NCBI GenBank assembly: GCA_964019135.1
Contig: OZ025256.1
Location: forward strand, 35,932,035 to 35,996,034
DNA length: 64,000 bases
DNA from: Arenicola marina
Taxonomy: Eukaryota; Annelida; Polychaeta; Arenicolidae
Direction: 5' to 3'
The position numbers and the translations under genes were made by a program. Of this stretch, positions 40,601-55,600 are shown in pieces. Numbering within the stretch: position 1 is the first letter of the stretch; each line of letters begins with the position of its first letter. A model generated the notes under the pieces. It saw only the letters and a program-made list of their open reading frames with translations. It had not been told where the DNA came from and searched no databases.

Positions 40601-43600
40601 ATATAACAACAGAACATTCCATTCACTTCCACTTAGGGCTACCTAAATCTATCTCAGATGATTAAATATCAAATTGTTGAGGGATGGTTAAAAAGGGGCT
40701 GAGAATTGCCTGCGTAGATCTACAAAGCCCACAGTACCCACTGTATCACGACGGTTAGCAAACAATAGTCGAACAGCTGTTTTGGTGACAATCTACATTT
40801 GGGTGGGGGTTGTCTGTGCTGAGTTTGCCTAAGAGGATTTCCCATGCTTGGGACTAGCAACGCCCACCATAGCTGCAATTAGCCTCGCTTAATAGAACTG
40901 AGGGCCACCGGCAACGGCTGAGTGGTATGGGGTCGTGCCATACATCTTACATAAAGTATACCCCCTTGCCCTTTACAGACCAATGGTTGCCTACACTTGG
41001 TAAGCAAGGTTATCTGTAATGCTTCTATTTAACACCAGAAAGGTGGACAACCAGTGGGCGGCTGGTTGCCGGCCTCCAGTAACCCTGAACCCAATGGTTG
41101 GCGTGGGTGGTACTCACAGTTGAGTTCGTCCTCCTGGGAGTGGACGCAGTCGATCCAGCCGTCACAGCGGTGCTCCCGCGACACGTACAGGCCGTTGGCG
41201 CAGCGCACGTGGTCATCTGTAAGGACGCAACAACAGCACGGTCAATGCCCATACAGTAATACAACCACGGCCAATGCCCACACAGTACTACAGTCACGGC
41301 CAATGCCCACACAGTAAGACAACCACGGTCAGTGCCCACACAGTAATACAGTCACGGCCAATGCCCACACAGTAATACAACAACGGTCAATGCCCACACA
41401 GTAATACAACCACTGTCAATGCCCACACAGTAATACAACCACTGTCAATGCCCACACAGTAATACAACCACTGTCAATGCCCACACAGTAATACAACCAC
41501 TGTCAATGCCCACACAGTAATACAACCACTCTCAATGCCCACACAGTAATACAACCACTGTCAATGCCCACACAGTAATACAGTCACGGCCAATGCCCAC
41601 AAAGTAATACAACCACGGTCAATGCCCACACAGTAATACAACCACTGTCAATGCCCACACAGTAATACAACCACTGCTAAGGGACGGAACATTAACTACC
41701 AGGTGCTAAGGAACGTGCCGTTTGAATGCAAGGTGCTAAGGGACGTACCATGTGATTGATAGGTGCTAAGGGACGTACCTTGTGATTGCCAGGTGCTAAG
41801 GGACGGACCAGTGTGATGCCAGGTGCTAAGGGACGGACCAGTGTGATGCCAGGTGCTAAGGGACAGACCATTTTATTGCCAGATGCTAAGGGACGGACCA
41901 GTGTGATGTCAGGTGCTAAGGGACAGACCATTTTATTGCCAGATGCTAAGGGACGGACCAGTGTGATGCCAGGTGCTAAGGGACGGACCAGTGTGATGCC
42001 AGGTGCTAAGGGACCGACCAGTGTGATGCCAGGTGCTAAGGGACAGACCATTTTATTGCCAGATGCTAAGGGACGGACCAGTGTGATGTCAGGTGCTAAG
42101 GGACAGACCATTTTATTGCCAGATGCTAAGGGACGGACCAGTGTGATGCCAGGTGCTAAGGGACGGACCAGTGTGATGCCAGGTGCTAAGGGACAGACCA
42201 TTTTATTGCCAGATGCTAAGGGACGGACCAGTGTGATGTCAGGTGCTAAGGGACAGACCATTTTATTGCCAGATGCTAAGGGACGGACCAGTGTGATGCC
42301 AGGTGCTAAGGGACGGACCAGTGTGATGCCAGGTGCTAAGGGACGGACCAGTGTGATGCCAGGTGCTAAGGGACAGACCATTTTATTGCCAGATGCTAAG
42401 GGACGGACCAGTGCGATGTCAGGTGCTAAGGGACAGACCATTTTATTGCCAGATGCTAAGGGACGGACCAGTGTGATGCCAGGTGCTAAGGGACGGACCA
42501 GTGTGATGCCAGGTGCTAAGGGACAGACCATTTTATTGCCAGATGCTAAGGGACGGACCAGTGTGATGTCAGGTGCTAAGGGACAGACCATTTTATTGCC
42601 AGATGCTAAGGGACGGACCAGTGTGATGTCAGGTGCTAAGGGACAGACCATTTTATTGCCAGATGCTAAGGGACGGACCAGTGTGATGCCAGGTGCTAAG
42701 GGACGGACCAGTGTGATGCCAGGTGCTAAGGGACGGACCAGTGTGATGCCAGGTGCTAAGGGACAGACCATTTTATTGCCAGATGCTAAGGGACGGACCA
42801 GTGTGATGTCAGGTGCTAAGGGACAGACCATTTTATTGCCAGATGCTAAGGGACGGACCAGTGTGATGCCAGGTGCTAAGGGACGGACCAGTGTGATGCC
42901 AGGTGCTAAGGGACAGACCATTTTATTGCCAGATGCTAAGGGACGGACCAGTGTGATGTCAGGTGCTAAGGGACAGACCATTTTATTGCCAGATGCTAAG
43001 GGACGGACCAGTGTGATGTCAGGTGCTAAGGGACAGACCATTTTATTGCCAGATGCTAAGGGACCGACCAGTGTGTTTGTTTGCGAACTTCTTCTTCCTG
43101 TACATTTCAAGGCCCGAGTTTATATTGCCCCCCCCCCCCCACCCTCTCCTGTGTATCAGGTGGTTTGTCCCTTAATACAGTCATTGCAATATTGTCGAGT
43201 CAATGACGATGACGGCGGTCCGTGGCACATGGGATGTCATTGCATCGGACAGGCGTTGACGCAAGGAGTGTGGCTTGCCTGCTTGACTTTGGCAAGACGC
43301 TATGAGACACACCGATACATACATGAACTGAAGCTGAGAGATATGACACGTAATACGCGCAGCAGCGTCACTTGCCTCATGTCTTTACGAACGACACTTC
43401 ACGCGTTGTTTCGAGGCGTGACATTGTATTGTAGACATGTATTGTGGGTCACAACTGCTCCAATTCCGTAACGCGGCGTACAACATGTCTCAACCAGATG
43501 TGGGCAATCGTAAGCAGTAATCGTGATCGATTAATTTTTTTTCATGTAATCGATTTTGCGTTTAAAAGTAATGTTATCGCATGCAATTACAGAGCAAATG

Positions 43601-46600
43601 TAATCGTAATTATGATTCCTTTCCAATACACGCCCCCCCCTTATCCGACTAGCTTGGCCTCTGCGCTAGACGACGCACACTTGTATCATGGTAAGATTTC
43701 CTCTTAAGGCAGTTGTCACTGTACCGAGGACAGTATTTATTCCTCGCCTTATCCTGTCGCAAAGACGTAGCCACTCTCTCCCTGTGCTACCACAACCCTT
43801 CAAGTTGTGCAATTCTAATGTGGTAAACTGTGTCAACCACAATTGTAATAACCATTTTCCCCTCTAATGTAAAATTTTCAAAATGCGATTTAAAAGTGTT
43901 CCGGAAACAAATTTAACAGGTGCATTCGTTTATGTCTACTCGCATGTGCTAGAAATTCCTTTTCGCATGTTTCCGAATGGCTGATCTGTGATCCTAATTA
44001 TGATTGTCGTTAATTGGTGGACGGGCGTTTTACGATGTGTGCAGACTGTTAGGCATGTATGTGCAGCTGTAAGGACCCGAGACGGGAGCCCCCGACTATG
44101 GGGCGGGGCAAGGGGTATTTGCTTTCCTCGGGATTGGGCTTTTCATTTCACCGTGAACTGGGAATGAGGAAAATAATTCTTCGTGAACTGGGAATGGAGT
44201 ATTAGCCGACCGCCGTGATCAAGGATTTTCATTAATTGTGAACTGGGAATTTTAATATTAACTAACCGTGAATCGGGAAATCGTCAGTTTAGTATCGTGT
44301 ATCTGCCCTTCCATTGCATGCGGAGAGTTCTGCTTTTAATTCATCGTGACCTGGGAATAAAGAAATTTATTCTTCGTGATCAGGGAACACGACCCCCCCC
44401 CTGCCCCCCCCCCCCGACTATGCCTTAAGAAAGCCATATTAAGATATCTGACTAAAGCAACTATCAGTATAATATAGAAAGTAATGTGGCACACACAAAA
44501 TAGTAGTTGCAACCTATGTACCATCAACGTACTGCCTGCTTGTATTATATTTCTCTTTGTGAATAAACTTTTATTTGTAACTTGTTACTGACAGGAGTAA
44601 AACTGCTTGCCCTATAATACTATGTTTGGTTTCAAAATTTGTAAATTCGTCTGTTGCTTGGTTTGTGTCGTTTAAGCTCGCATGGTCATAATTCAACAGC
44701 CAGGGCTGTGAAGCCAAGTGATATATATACGAGACCGTCAAGCGTAGCTTGACAGGGATGACAATAATCACGCAGATAGGTGCAACTTGAACATTTTAAG
44801 ACCGAGTACTTCTCTCCACATGCAGTATCGACCGAGTGATAGGCCGATGCCGATTTCACCCCTACTATCCGGAGTGGACCCCTAGGATCCAGATGATCCC
44901 CAGATCCGGATTTGACCCCTGGGATCCGGATTGACCCCTATGATCCGGATTGACCCCTAGGATCCGGATTGACCCTACAGATCTCCATGTGACCTTCAGA
45001 TCCCATTTCGATCCTATTATCCCGACCTGATCCTAAGATCCAGATTTGACCCTTGATATCCATAATTGACCCTGAGATCCAGATTTGAGCCCTGATATCC
45101 AACTTTGATCCCTGGCATCCAGATTGACCCCTACGATCCGGAGTGACCCTTCAGATCCCCATTCGACCCTAGTATCCAGAATTGACCCCTAGGATCCGGA
45201 TTTGACCGCTCGGATCCTTATTGGACCTTGGGATCCACATTGAATCCTGAGATCCAGATTGGACCATAAGATCCAGATTGGAACATGATTAGGGCCGACA
45301 GATAGAGATATGACTCCTAGGATGCAGATTGACCCTTCGGATCCCGATTTGACCCTTCAGATCCCGATGCGATGCCTCTGATCCTGATTGGATCATTTTA
45401 ATCAATATTCGACTCCTTGTATCCTAATTTGACACATCGGGTGCCGATGTGCCCCACGGATCCCGATTGGAACCCACAAAACCAAATTCGACCCAGCAGA
45501 TCCCGATTTGTCCCACGTATTCCAATTCGAGACCCCTCATCCTGAGTCGGCCCTGAGTATTTCTTTTTACGGAGGAATTTTTAATCGGGTTTGGAAATTG
45601 TTACATTAGAGGGAAAACGGTTGTTACAATTGCGGTTGACGTTTTATTACATTAGAGGAAAAAAAGTTGTTACATTTGCGGGTTTTTACACTAGAGGGAA
45701 ATTGTTACATTTGAGGGCTCAACACAGGTCTTATTGCGCCATAAAAGGTAGCGTTTTTCAACTTGCAGCCCAATGTTCTTGACATTAATATGTACTTCGC
45801 GTTTTAATCTGGTCCGTGCACCTCACTTCTTAACCTTTTGGACTTAACACGTGAGATTCGCATCTCACATCTTAACGGTGAGTACTTCACTTGTGAACCG
45901 CCTTCTTAATACTATGTTCTTCCCGTGTCAGGGGATTGCACCTCATGTGTGTTTATGTGCGTGTGAAGGAGGGGGGGGGGGGGGAGAGGATTGTGCTACA
46001 TCTAGTTCATAACATCTACGACTGTTGTATTCTACAATGCATTAGCCTCGTTCGCCAGTGTGGCAGACTTAGCCCCGCATCGCCACGGGTCACCAATGTG
46101 CGCGTCCTCCTGGCGTGTCGCTCACGGACCTCCTGGCAAGGCTCCGCAATAAGCCACGTGGTAAGTCTTAACGAGACGGACAGCGGAGGGTTCCTAGAAT
46201 GAATGGCTTCCCGTGGCGTCCGTACTTTGTCCACACAGGCCGAGCGCTGTGAGCACACCGGCTGACCTCTAATCCACAGGATACTTTTCTTTACACGTTG
46301 AGCCAGCACCTACTATAAATTTTTATCCGTGATCCGTGTTTCCTGATCTGGATACCAAGACCCAAGTCATAACAAGGGTTCCAAAGGCCCCGCACAGCAT
46401 AGTGGCAGGCGTAAAGGCCGCGAACAAGATACACATCAACAAGCAAATTTCATGAACAAATTGTGAATATGAAATAGCGATTACAGGGATAGTGGGTGGG
46501 AAAAAGAACAAAACTGATTATCACAGATTGAAATGCAACAGGGAAATAGAAATGTCCACCTTCTTTATAATGTTGCAAGAAATTCCAGATGATTTGACCG

Positions 46601-49600
46601 TTTTTCAAGAATCTTGAAATTAATCCCCGGCCGACAGCAGCGGTAAAAGCGGAGCTTGAGTAGCGCCACCGTATGGGGAGCTTGATTCTGACTCTGACCG
46701 GAAACGAGAAGAACTAGTCCTCGAATGGTTCATACACAATGTAGGACTAAAAAACCGTGGGACATATAGTTCGACCGTACAATTCCCGGAAAATATCGTA
46801 TGGAAATTCGATAAAAACAATTCTAAACGTATTTCTATAGAGTTTTCATAGCATTTCCATAGAGTTTTCATAGGATTTCCATAGAGTTTCCATAGAGTTT
46901 CCATAGCATTTCCATAGACTTTCCAAAGCGCACATCGTGGCAGTGCATGGTGCAGAGTTCAAGGTCGCCCTGGCTGAGTCCAACACACAGAATACCGAAC
47001 AGCGAACAGGCGCGCATTGATATAAAGCCGGCCACCAACTTCTGCTCCGGTGAACAAATGTGCTTCTGTCCGGATAGCCCACAGGCTTTCAGGATTAAAA
47101 TTCAAGACAGAATATACTTATTTGACATGGAGAAGAGATTGTTTACATAAATATTACAGAACATATTGCTTTAACGGTGCTTACCGCAGTCCTTCTCGTC
47201 CGAGCCGTCGAGGCAATCCACCTCCCCGTCACACAGGTAGGCGCTGTGGATGCACTGGGAGTTACTGCAGCGCCAGTCCGACGAGTAACACTTCCTGTAG
47301 ACTGCCAGCAGAACAACAAGTCATGTCTGAACGGTCTATGCCGTTCTCCTCTTCGGCGATTGTAACCACACAGTATGAGTTTATGTGAATAACAGGCGTC
47401 CGTTGAATGCGATAAAGGTACAGCCACCACTATCCGCCCCATAATCGACATGTGGTATTATAGGCCTACATTACACGAGAGGTTTAAACGAATTGAACGT
47501 TACGTCATATACAAATATAGATAATATAACATAATAAACCATTAGCTCCACCAAGAAGCTGCAATATGTTACCGACACGTGTGATAGAGGGATGTACACG
47601 ACCGACACTGTGATAAAGGGATGTACACGATCGACACGTATGATAGAGGGATGTACACGATCGACACGTGTGATAGAGGGATGTACACGATCGACACGTG
47701 TGATAGAGGGATGTACACGATCGACACGTGTGATAGAGGGATGTACACGACCGACACGTGTGATAGGGGGATGCACACGATCGACACTTGGGATAGAGGG
47801 ATGTACACGACCGACACTGTGACAGAGGGATGTACACGATCGACACGTGTGATAGAGGGATGTACACGATCAACACGTGTGATAGAGGGATGTACACGAT
47901 CGACACTTGTGATAGAGGGATGTACACGATCGACACTTGTGATAGAGGGATGTACACGACCGACACTGTGACAGAGGGATGTACACGATCGACACGTGTG
48001 ATAGAGGGATGTACACGATCGACACTTGTGATAGAGGGATGTACACGACCGACACTGTGACAGAGGGATGTACACGATCGACACGTGTGATAGAGGGATG
48101 TACACGATCGACACTTGTGATAGAGGGATGTACACGACCGACACTGTGACAGAGGGATGTACACGATCGACACGTGTGATAGAGGGATGCACACGACCGA
48201 CACGTGTGATAGAGGGATGTACACGACCGACACGAGTGATAGAGGGATGTACACGACCGACACTGTGATAGAGGGATGTACACGATCGACACATGTGATA
48301 GAGGGATGCACACGACCGACACGTGTGATAGAGGGATGTACACGATCGACACTGTGATAGAGGGATGTACACGATCGACACGTGTGATAGAGGGATGTAC
48401 ACGATCGACACTGTGACAGAGGGATGTACACGACCGACACTGTGACAGAGGGATGTACACGATCGACACTGTGACAGAGGGATGTACACGATCGACACTG
48501 TGACAGAGGGATGTACACGACCGACACTGTGACAGAGGGATGTACACGACCGACACTGTGACAGAGGGATGTACACGATCGACACGTGTGATAGAGGGAT
48601 GTACACGACCGACACTGTGATAGAGGGATGTACACGATCGACACGTGTGATAGAGGGATGTACACGATCGACACGTGTGATAGAGGGATGTACACGACCG
48701 ACACTGTGATAGAGGGATGTACACGATCGACACGTGTGATAGAGGGATGTACACGACCGACACTGTGACAGAGGGATGTACACGATCGACACGTGTGATA
48801 GAGGGATGTACACGATCGACACTGTGACAGAGGGATGTACACGACCGACACTGTGACAGAGGGATGTACACGACCGACACTGTGACAGAGGGATGTACAC
48901 GATCGACACGTGTGATAGAGGGATGTACACGACCGACACTGTGATAGAGGGATGTACACGATCGACACGTGTGATAGAGGGATGTACACGATCGACACGT
49001 GTGATAGAGGGATGTACACGACCGACACTGTGATAGAGGGATGTACACGCTCGACACTGTGATAGAGGGATGGGCACGACCGACACGTGTGGTAGAGGGA
49101 TGTACACGATCGACACTGTGATAGAGAGATGTACACGATCGACACGTGTGATAGAGGGATGTACACGATCGACACTGTGATAGAGGGATGTACACGATCG
49201 ACACTGTGACAGAGGGATGTACACGATCGACACTGTGACAGAGGGATGTACACGACCGACACGTGTGGTAGAGGGATGTACACGACCGACACTGTGACAG
49301 AGGGATGCACACGATCGACACGTGTGATAGAGGGATGTACACGATCGACACTTGTGATAGAGGGATGTACACGACCGACACTGTGACAGAGGGATGTACA
49401 CGATCGACACGTGTGATAGAGGGATGTACACGACCGACACGGGTGATAGAGGGATGTACACGACCGACACTGTGACAGAGGGATGTACACGACCGACACG
49501 GGTGATAGAGGGATGTACACGACCGACACTGTGACAGAGGGATGTACACGATCGACACGTGTGATAGAGGGATGCACACGACCGACACGTGTGATAGAGG

Positions 49601-52600
49601 GATGTACACGACCGACACTGTGATAAAGGGATGTACACGATCGACACGTGTGATAGAGGGATGTACACGACCGACACTGTGACAGAGGGATGCACACGAT
49701 CGACACGTGTGATAGAGGGATGTACACGACCGACACGTGTGATAGAGGGATGTACACGATCGACACGTGTGATAGAGGGATGTACACGACCGACACTGTG
49801 ATAGAGGGATGTACACGATCGACACGTGTGATAGAGGGATGTACACGATCGACACGTGTGATAGAGGGATGTACACGACCGACACGTGTGATAGAGGGAT
49901 GTACACGACCGACACTGTGACAGAGGGATGTACACGACCGACACGTGTGATAGAGGGATGTACACGATCGACACGTGTGATAGAGGGATGTACACGATCG
50001 ACACGTGTGATAGAGGGATGTACACGACCGACACTGTGATAGAGGGATGAACACGATCGACACGTGTGATAGAGGGATGTACACGATCGACACGTGTGAT
50101 AGAGGGATGTACACGACCGACACGTGTGATAGAGGGATGTACACGACCGACACTGTGACAGAGGGATGTACACGACCGACACGTGTGATAGAGGGATGTA
50201 CACGATCGACACGTGTGATAGAGGGATGTACACGACCGACACTGTGATAGAGGGATGTACACGATCGACACTGTGATAGAGGGATGTACACGACCGACAC
50301 GTGTGATAGAGGGATGTAAACGACCGACACTGTGATAGAGGGATGTACACGACCGACACTGTGATAGAGGGATGTACACGATCGACACGTGTGATAGAGG
50401 GATGTACACGACCGACACTGTGATAGAGGGATGTACACGATCGACACGTGTGATAGAGGGATGTACACGATCGACACGTGTGATAGAGGGATGTACACGA
50501 CCGACACGTGTGATAGAGGGATGTACACGACCGACACTGTGACAGAGGGATGTACACGACCGACACGTGTGATAGAGGGATGTACACGACCGACACTGTG
50601 ATAGAGGGATGTACACGATCGACACTGTGATAGAGGGATGTACACGACCGACACGTGTGATAGAGGGATGTAAACGACCGACACTGTGATAGAGGGATGT
50701 ACACGACCGACACTGTGATAGAGGGATGTACACGATCGACACGTGTGATAGAGGGATGTACACGACCGACACGTGTGATAGAGGGATGTACACGACCGAC
50801 ACTGTGACAGAGGGATGTACACGACCGACACGTGTGATAGAGGGATGTACACGATCGACACGTGTGATAGAGGGATGTACACGACCGACACTGTGACATA
50901 GGGATGTACACGATCGACACTTGTGATAGAGGGATGTACACGACCGACACTGTGATAGAGGGATGTACACGCCCGACACTTGTGATAGAGGGATGTACAC
51001 GATCGACACTGTGATAAAGGGATGTACACGATCGACACTGTGATAGAGGGATGGGCACGACCGACACTTGTGATAGAGGGATGCACACGACCGACACTGT
51101 GATAGAGGGATGGGCACGACCGACACTTGTGATAGAGGGATGTACACAACCGACACTTGTGATAGAGGGATGTACACGATCGACACTTGTGATAGAGGGA
51201 TGTACACGACCGACACTTGTGATAGAGGGATGTACAGGACCGACACTGTGATAGAGGGATGGGCACGGCCGACGCTGTGATAGAGGGATGTACACGATCG
51301 ACACTTGTAATAGAGGGATGTACGCGACCGACACTGTGATAAAGGGATGTACACGATCGACACTTGGGATAGAGGGATGTACACGATCGACACTTGTGAT
51401 AGAGGGATGGGCACGACCGACACTGTGATAGAGGGATGTACACGACCGACACTTGTGATAGAGGGATGTACACGACCGACACTTGTGTTAGAGTGATGTA
51501 CACGACCGACACTTGTGATAGAGGGATGTACACGACCGACACTTGTGATAGAGGGATGTACACGACCGACACGTGTGATAGAGGGATGTACACGACCGAC
51601 ACGTGTGATAGAGGGATGTACACGACCGACACTGTGACAGAGGGATGTACACGATCGACACGTGTGATAGAGGGATGCACACGACCGACACTGTGATAGA
51701 GGGATGTACACGATCGACACGTGTGATAGAGGGATGTACACGACCGACACTTGTGTTAGAGTGATGTACACGACCGACACTTGTGATAGAGGGATGTACA
51801 CGACCGACACTTGTGATAGAGGGATGTACACGACCGACACGTGTGATAGAGGGATGTACACGACCGACACTTGTGATAGAGGGATGTACACGACCGACAC
51901 TGTGACAGAGGGATGTACACGATCGACACGTGTGATAGAGGGATGTACACGACCGACACTGTGATAGAGGGATGTACACGATCGACACGTGTGATAGAGG
52001 GATGTACACGATCGACACGTGTGATAGAGGGATGTACACGACCGACACGTGTGATAGAGGGATGTACACGATCGACACGTGTGACAGAGGGATGTACACG
52101 ACCGACACTGTGATAGAGGGATGTACACGATCGACACTGTGATAGAGGGATGTACACGACCGACACGTGTGATAGAGGGATGTACACGACCGACACTGTG
52201 ATAGAGGGATGTACACGACCGACACGTGTGATAGAGGGATGTACACGACCGACACTGTGATAGAGGGATGTACACGATCGACACGTGTGATAGAGGGATG
52301 TACACGACCGACACGTGTGATAGAGGGATGTACACGACCGACACTGTGACAGAGGGATGTACACGACCGACACGTGTGATAGAGGGATGTACACGATCGA
52401 CACGTGTGATAGAGGGATGTACACGACCGACACTGTGACAGAGGGATGTACACGATCGACACTTGTGATAGAGGGATGTACACGACCGACACTGTGACAG
52501 AGGGATGTACACGCCCGACACTTGTGATAGAGGGATGTACACGATCGACACTGTGATAAAGGGATGTACACGATCGACACTGTGATAGAGGGATGGGCAC

Positions 52601-55600
52601 GACCGACACTTGTGATAGAGGGATGCACACGACCGACACTGTGATAGAGGGATGGGCACGACCGACACTTGTGATAGAGGGATGTACACAACCGACACTT
52701 GTGATAGAGGGATGTACACGATCGACACTTGTGATAGAGGGATGTACACGACCGACACTTGTGATAGAGGGATGGGCACGGCCGACACTGTGATAGAGGG
52801 ATGGGCACGGCCGACGCTGTGATAGAGGGATGTACACGATCGACACTTGTAATAGAGGGATGTACGCGACCGACACTGTGATAAAGGGATGTACACGATC
52901 GACACTTGGGATAGAGGGATGTACACGATCGACACTTGGGATAGAGGGATGGGCACGACCGACACTGTGATAGAGGGATGTACACGACCGACACTTGTGA
53001 TAGAGGGATGTACACGACCGACACTTGTGTTAGAGGGATGTACACGACCGACACTTGTGATAGAGGGATGTACACGACCGACACTTGTGATAGAGGGATG
53101 TACACGACCGACACGTGTGATAGAGGAATGCACACGACCGACACTTGTGATAGAGGGATGTACATGACCGACACTGTGATAAAGGGATGTACACGATCGA
53201 CACTGTGATAGAGAGATGTACACGACAGACACGTGTGATAGAGGGATGTACACGACCGACACTGTGATAGAGGGATGTACACGATCGACACTGTGATAGA
53301 GGGATGTACACGATCGACACGTGTGATAGAGGGATGTGTACGACCGACACTTGTGATAGAGGGATGTGTACAACCGACACTTGTGATAGGGGGATGTACA
53401 CGACCGACACGTGTGATAGATGGATGTACACGACCGACACGTGTGATAGAGGGATGTACACGATCGACACGTGTGATAGAGGGATGCACACGACCGACAC
53501 GTGTGATAGAGGGATGTACACGACCGACACTGTGATAGAGGGATGTACACGATCGACACGTGTGATAGAGGGATGTACACGACCGACACGTGTGATAGAG
53601 GGATGTACACGACCGACACTGTGACAGAGGGATGTACACGACCGACACGTGTGATAGAGGGATGTACACGATCGACACGTGTGATAGAGGGATGTACACG
53701 ACCGACACTGTGATAGAGGGATGTACACGATCGACACTGTGATAGAGGGATGTACACGACCGACACGTGTGATAGAGGGATGTACACGACCGACACTGTG
53801 ATAGAGGGATGTACACGACCGACACGTGTGATAGAGGGATGTACACGACCGACACTGTGATAGAGGGATGTACACGATCGACACGTGTGATAGAGGGATG
53901 TACACGACCGACACGTGTGATAGAGGGATGTACACGACCGACACGTGTGATAGAGGGATGTACACGACCGACACTGTGACAGAGGGATGTACACGACCGA
54001 CACGTGTGATAGAGGGATGTACACGATCGACACGTGTGATAGAGGGATGTACACGACCGACACTGTGATAGAGGGATGTACACGATCGACACGTGTGATA
54101 GAGGGATGTACACGACCGACACGTGTGATAGAAGGATGTACACGACCGACACTGTGACAGAGGGATGTACACGACCGACACGTGTGATAGAGGGATGTAC
54201 ACGATCGACACGTGTGATAGAGGGATGTACACGACCGACACTGTGACAGAGGGATGTACACGACCGACACGTGTGATAGAGGGATGTACACGATCGACAC
54301 TTGTGATAGAGGAATGTACACGACCGACACTGTGACAGAGGGATGTACACGCCCGACACTTGTGATAGAGGGATGTACACGATCGACACTGTGATAAAGG
54401 GATGTACACGATCGACACTGTGATAGAGGGATGGGCACGACCGACACTTGTGATAGAGGGATGCACACGACCGACACTGTGATAGAGGGATGGGCACGAC
54501 CGACACTTGTGATAGAGGGATGTACACAACCGACACTTGTGATAGAGGGATGTACACGATCGACACTTGTGATAGAGGGATGTACACGACCGACACTTGT
54601 GATAGAGGGATGTACAGGACCGACACTGTGATAGAGGGATGGGCACGGCCGACGCTGTGATAGAGGGATGTACACGATCGACACTTGTAATAGAGGGATG
54701 TACGCAACCGACACTGTGATAAAGGGATGTACACGATCGACACTTGGGATAGAGGGATGTACACGATCGACACTTGTGATAGAGGGATGGGCACGACCGA
54801 CACTGTGATAGAGGGATGTACACGACCGACACTTGTGATAGAGGGATGTACACGACCGACACTTGTGTTAGAGGGATGTACACGACCGACATATGTGATA
54901 GAGGGATGTACACGACCGACACTTGTGATAGAGGGATGTACACGACCGACACGTGTGATAGAGGGATGCACACGACCGACACTTGTGATAGAGGGATGTA
55001 CACGACCGACACTGTGATAAAGGGATGTACACGATCGACACTGTGATAGAGAGATGTACACGACAGACACGTGTGATAGAGGGATGTACACGACCGACAC
55101 TGTGATAGAGGGATGTACACGATCGACACTGTGATAGAGGGATGTACACGATCGACACGTGTGATAGAGGGATGTGTACGACCGACACTTGTGATAGAGG
55201 GATGTGTACGACCGACACTTGTGATAGGGGGATGTACACGACCGACACGTGTGATAGATGGATGTACACGACCGACACGTGTGATAGAGGGATGTACACG
55301 ACCGACACTGTGATAGAGGGATGTACACGACCGACACTGTGACAGAGGGATGTACACGATCGACACGTGTGATAGAGGGATGCACACGACCGACACGTGT
55401 GATAGAGGGATGTACACGACCGACACTGTGATAGAGGGATGTACACGATCGACACGTGTGATAGAGGGATGTACACGACCGACACGTGTGATAGAGGGAT
55501 GTACACGACCGACACTGTGACAGAGGGATGTACACGACCGACACGTGTGATAGAGGGATGTACACGATCGACACGTGTGATAGAGGGATGTACACGACCG

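Larger units (their letters stand above)
43073..47184. other. Intron 4-5 region, old repeats and unique sequence
   Basis: About 4.1 kb with no exon found. It contains poly-C runs (43130, 44395), spread copies of CGTGAACTGGGAAT (44150-44390), a decayed GATCC-rich array (44860-45560), TTACATTAGAGGGAAA repeats (45600-45720), a CCATAGAGTTT stretch (46838-46925) and dispersed-repeat copy 2. (Exon 5 begins at 47185; this stretch is part of intron 5.). Confidence 0.6.

Noticed and set aside
40620..40800. Possible Tc1/mariner-like transposase remnant
   Set aside because: A short [14 protein letters not shown] stretch with stops looked suggestive, but no catalytic motif or terminal repeats were found.
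41692..43471. Frames of 561 and 472 residues in the 30-bp array
   Set aside because: Repeat translations on both strands with no start context or domain.
45590..46310. Several 60-100 residue frames in intron 5
   Set aside because: No splice context, family motif or conserved pattern; expected by chance at this length.
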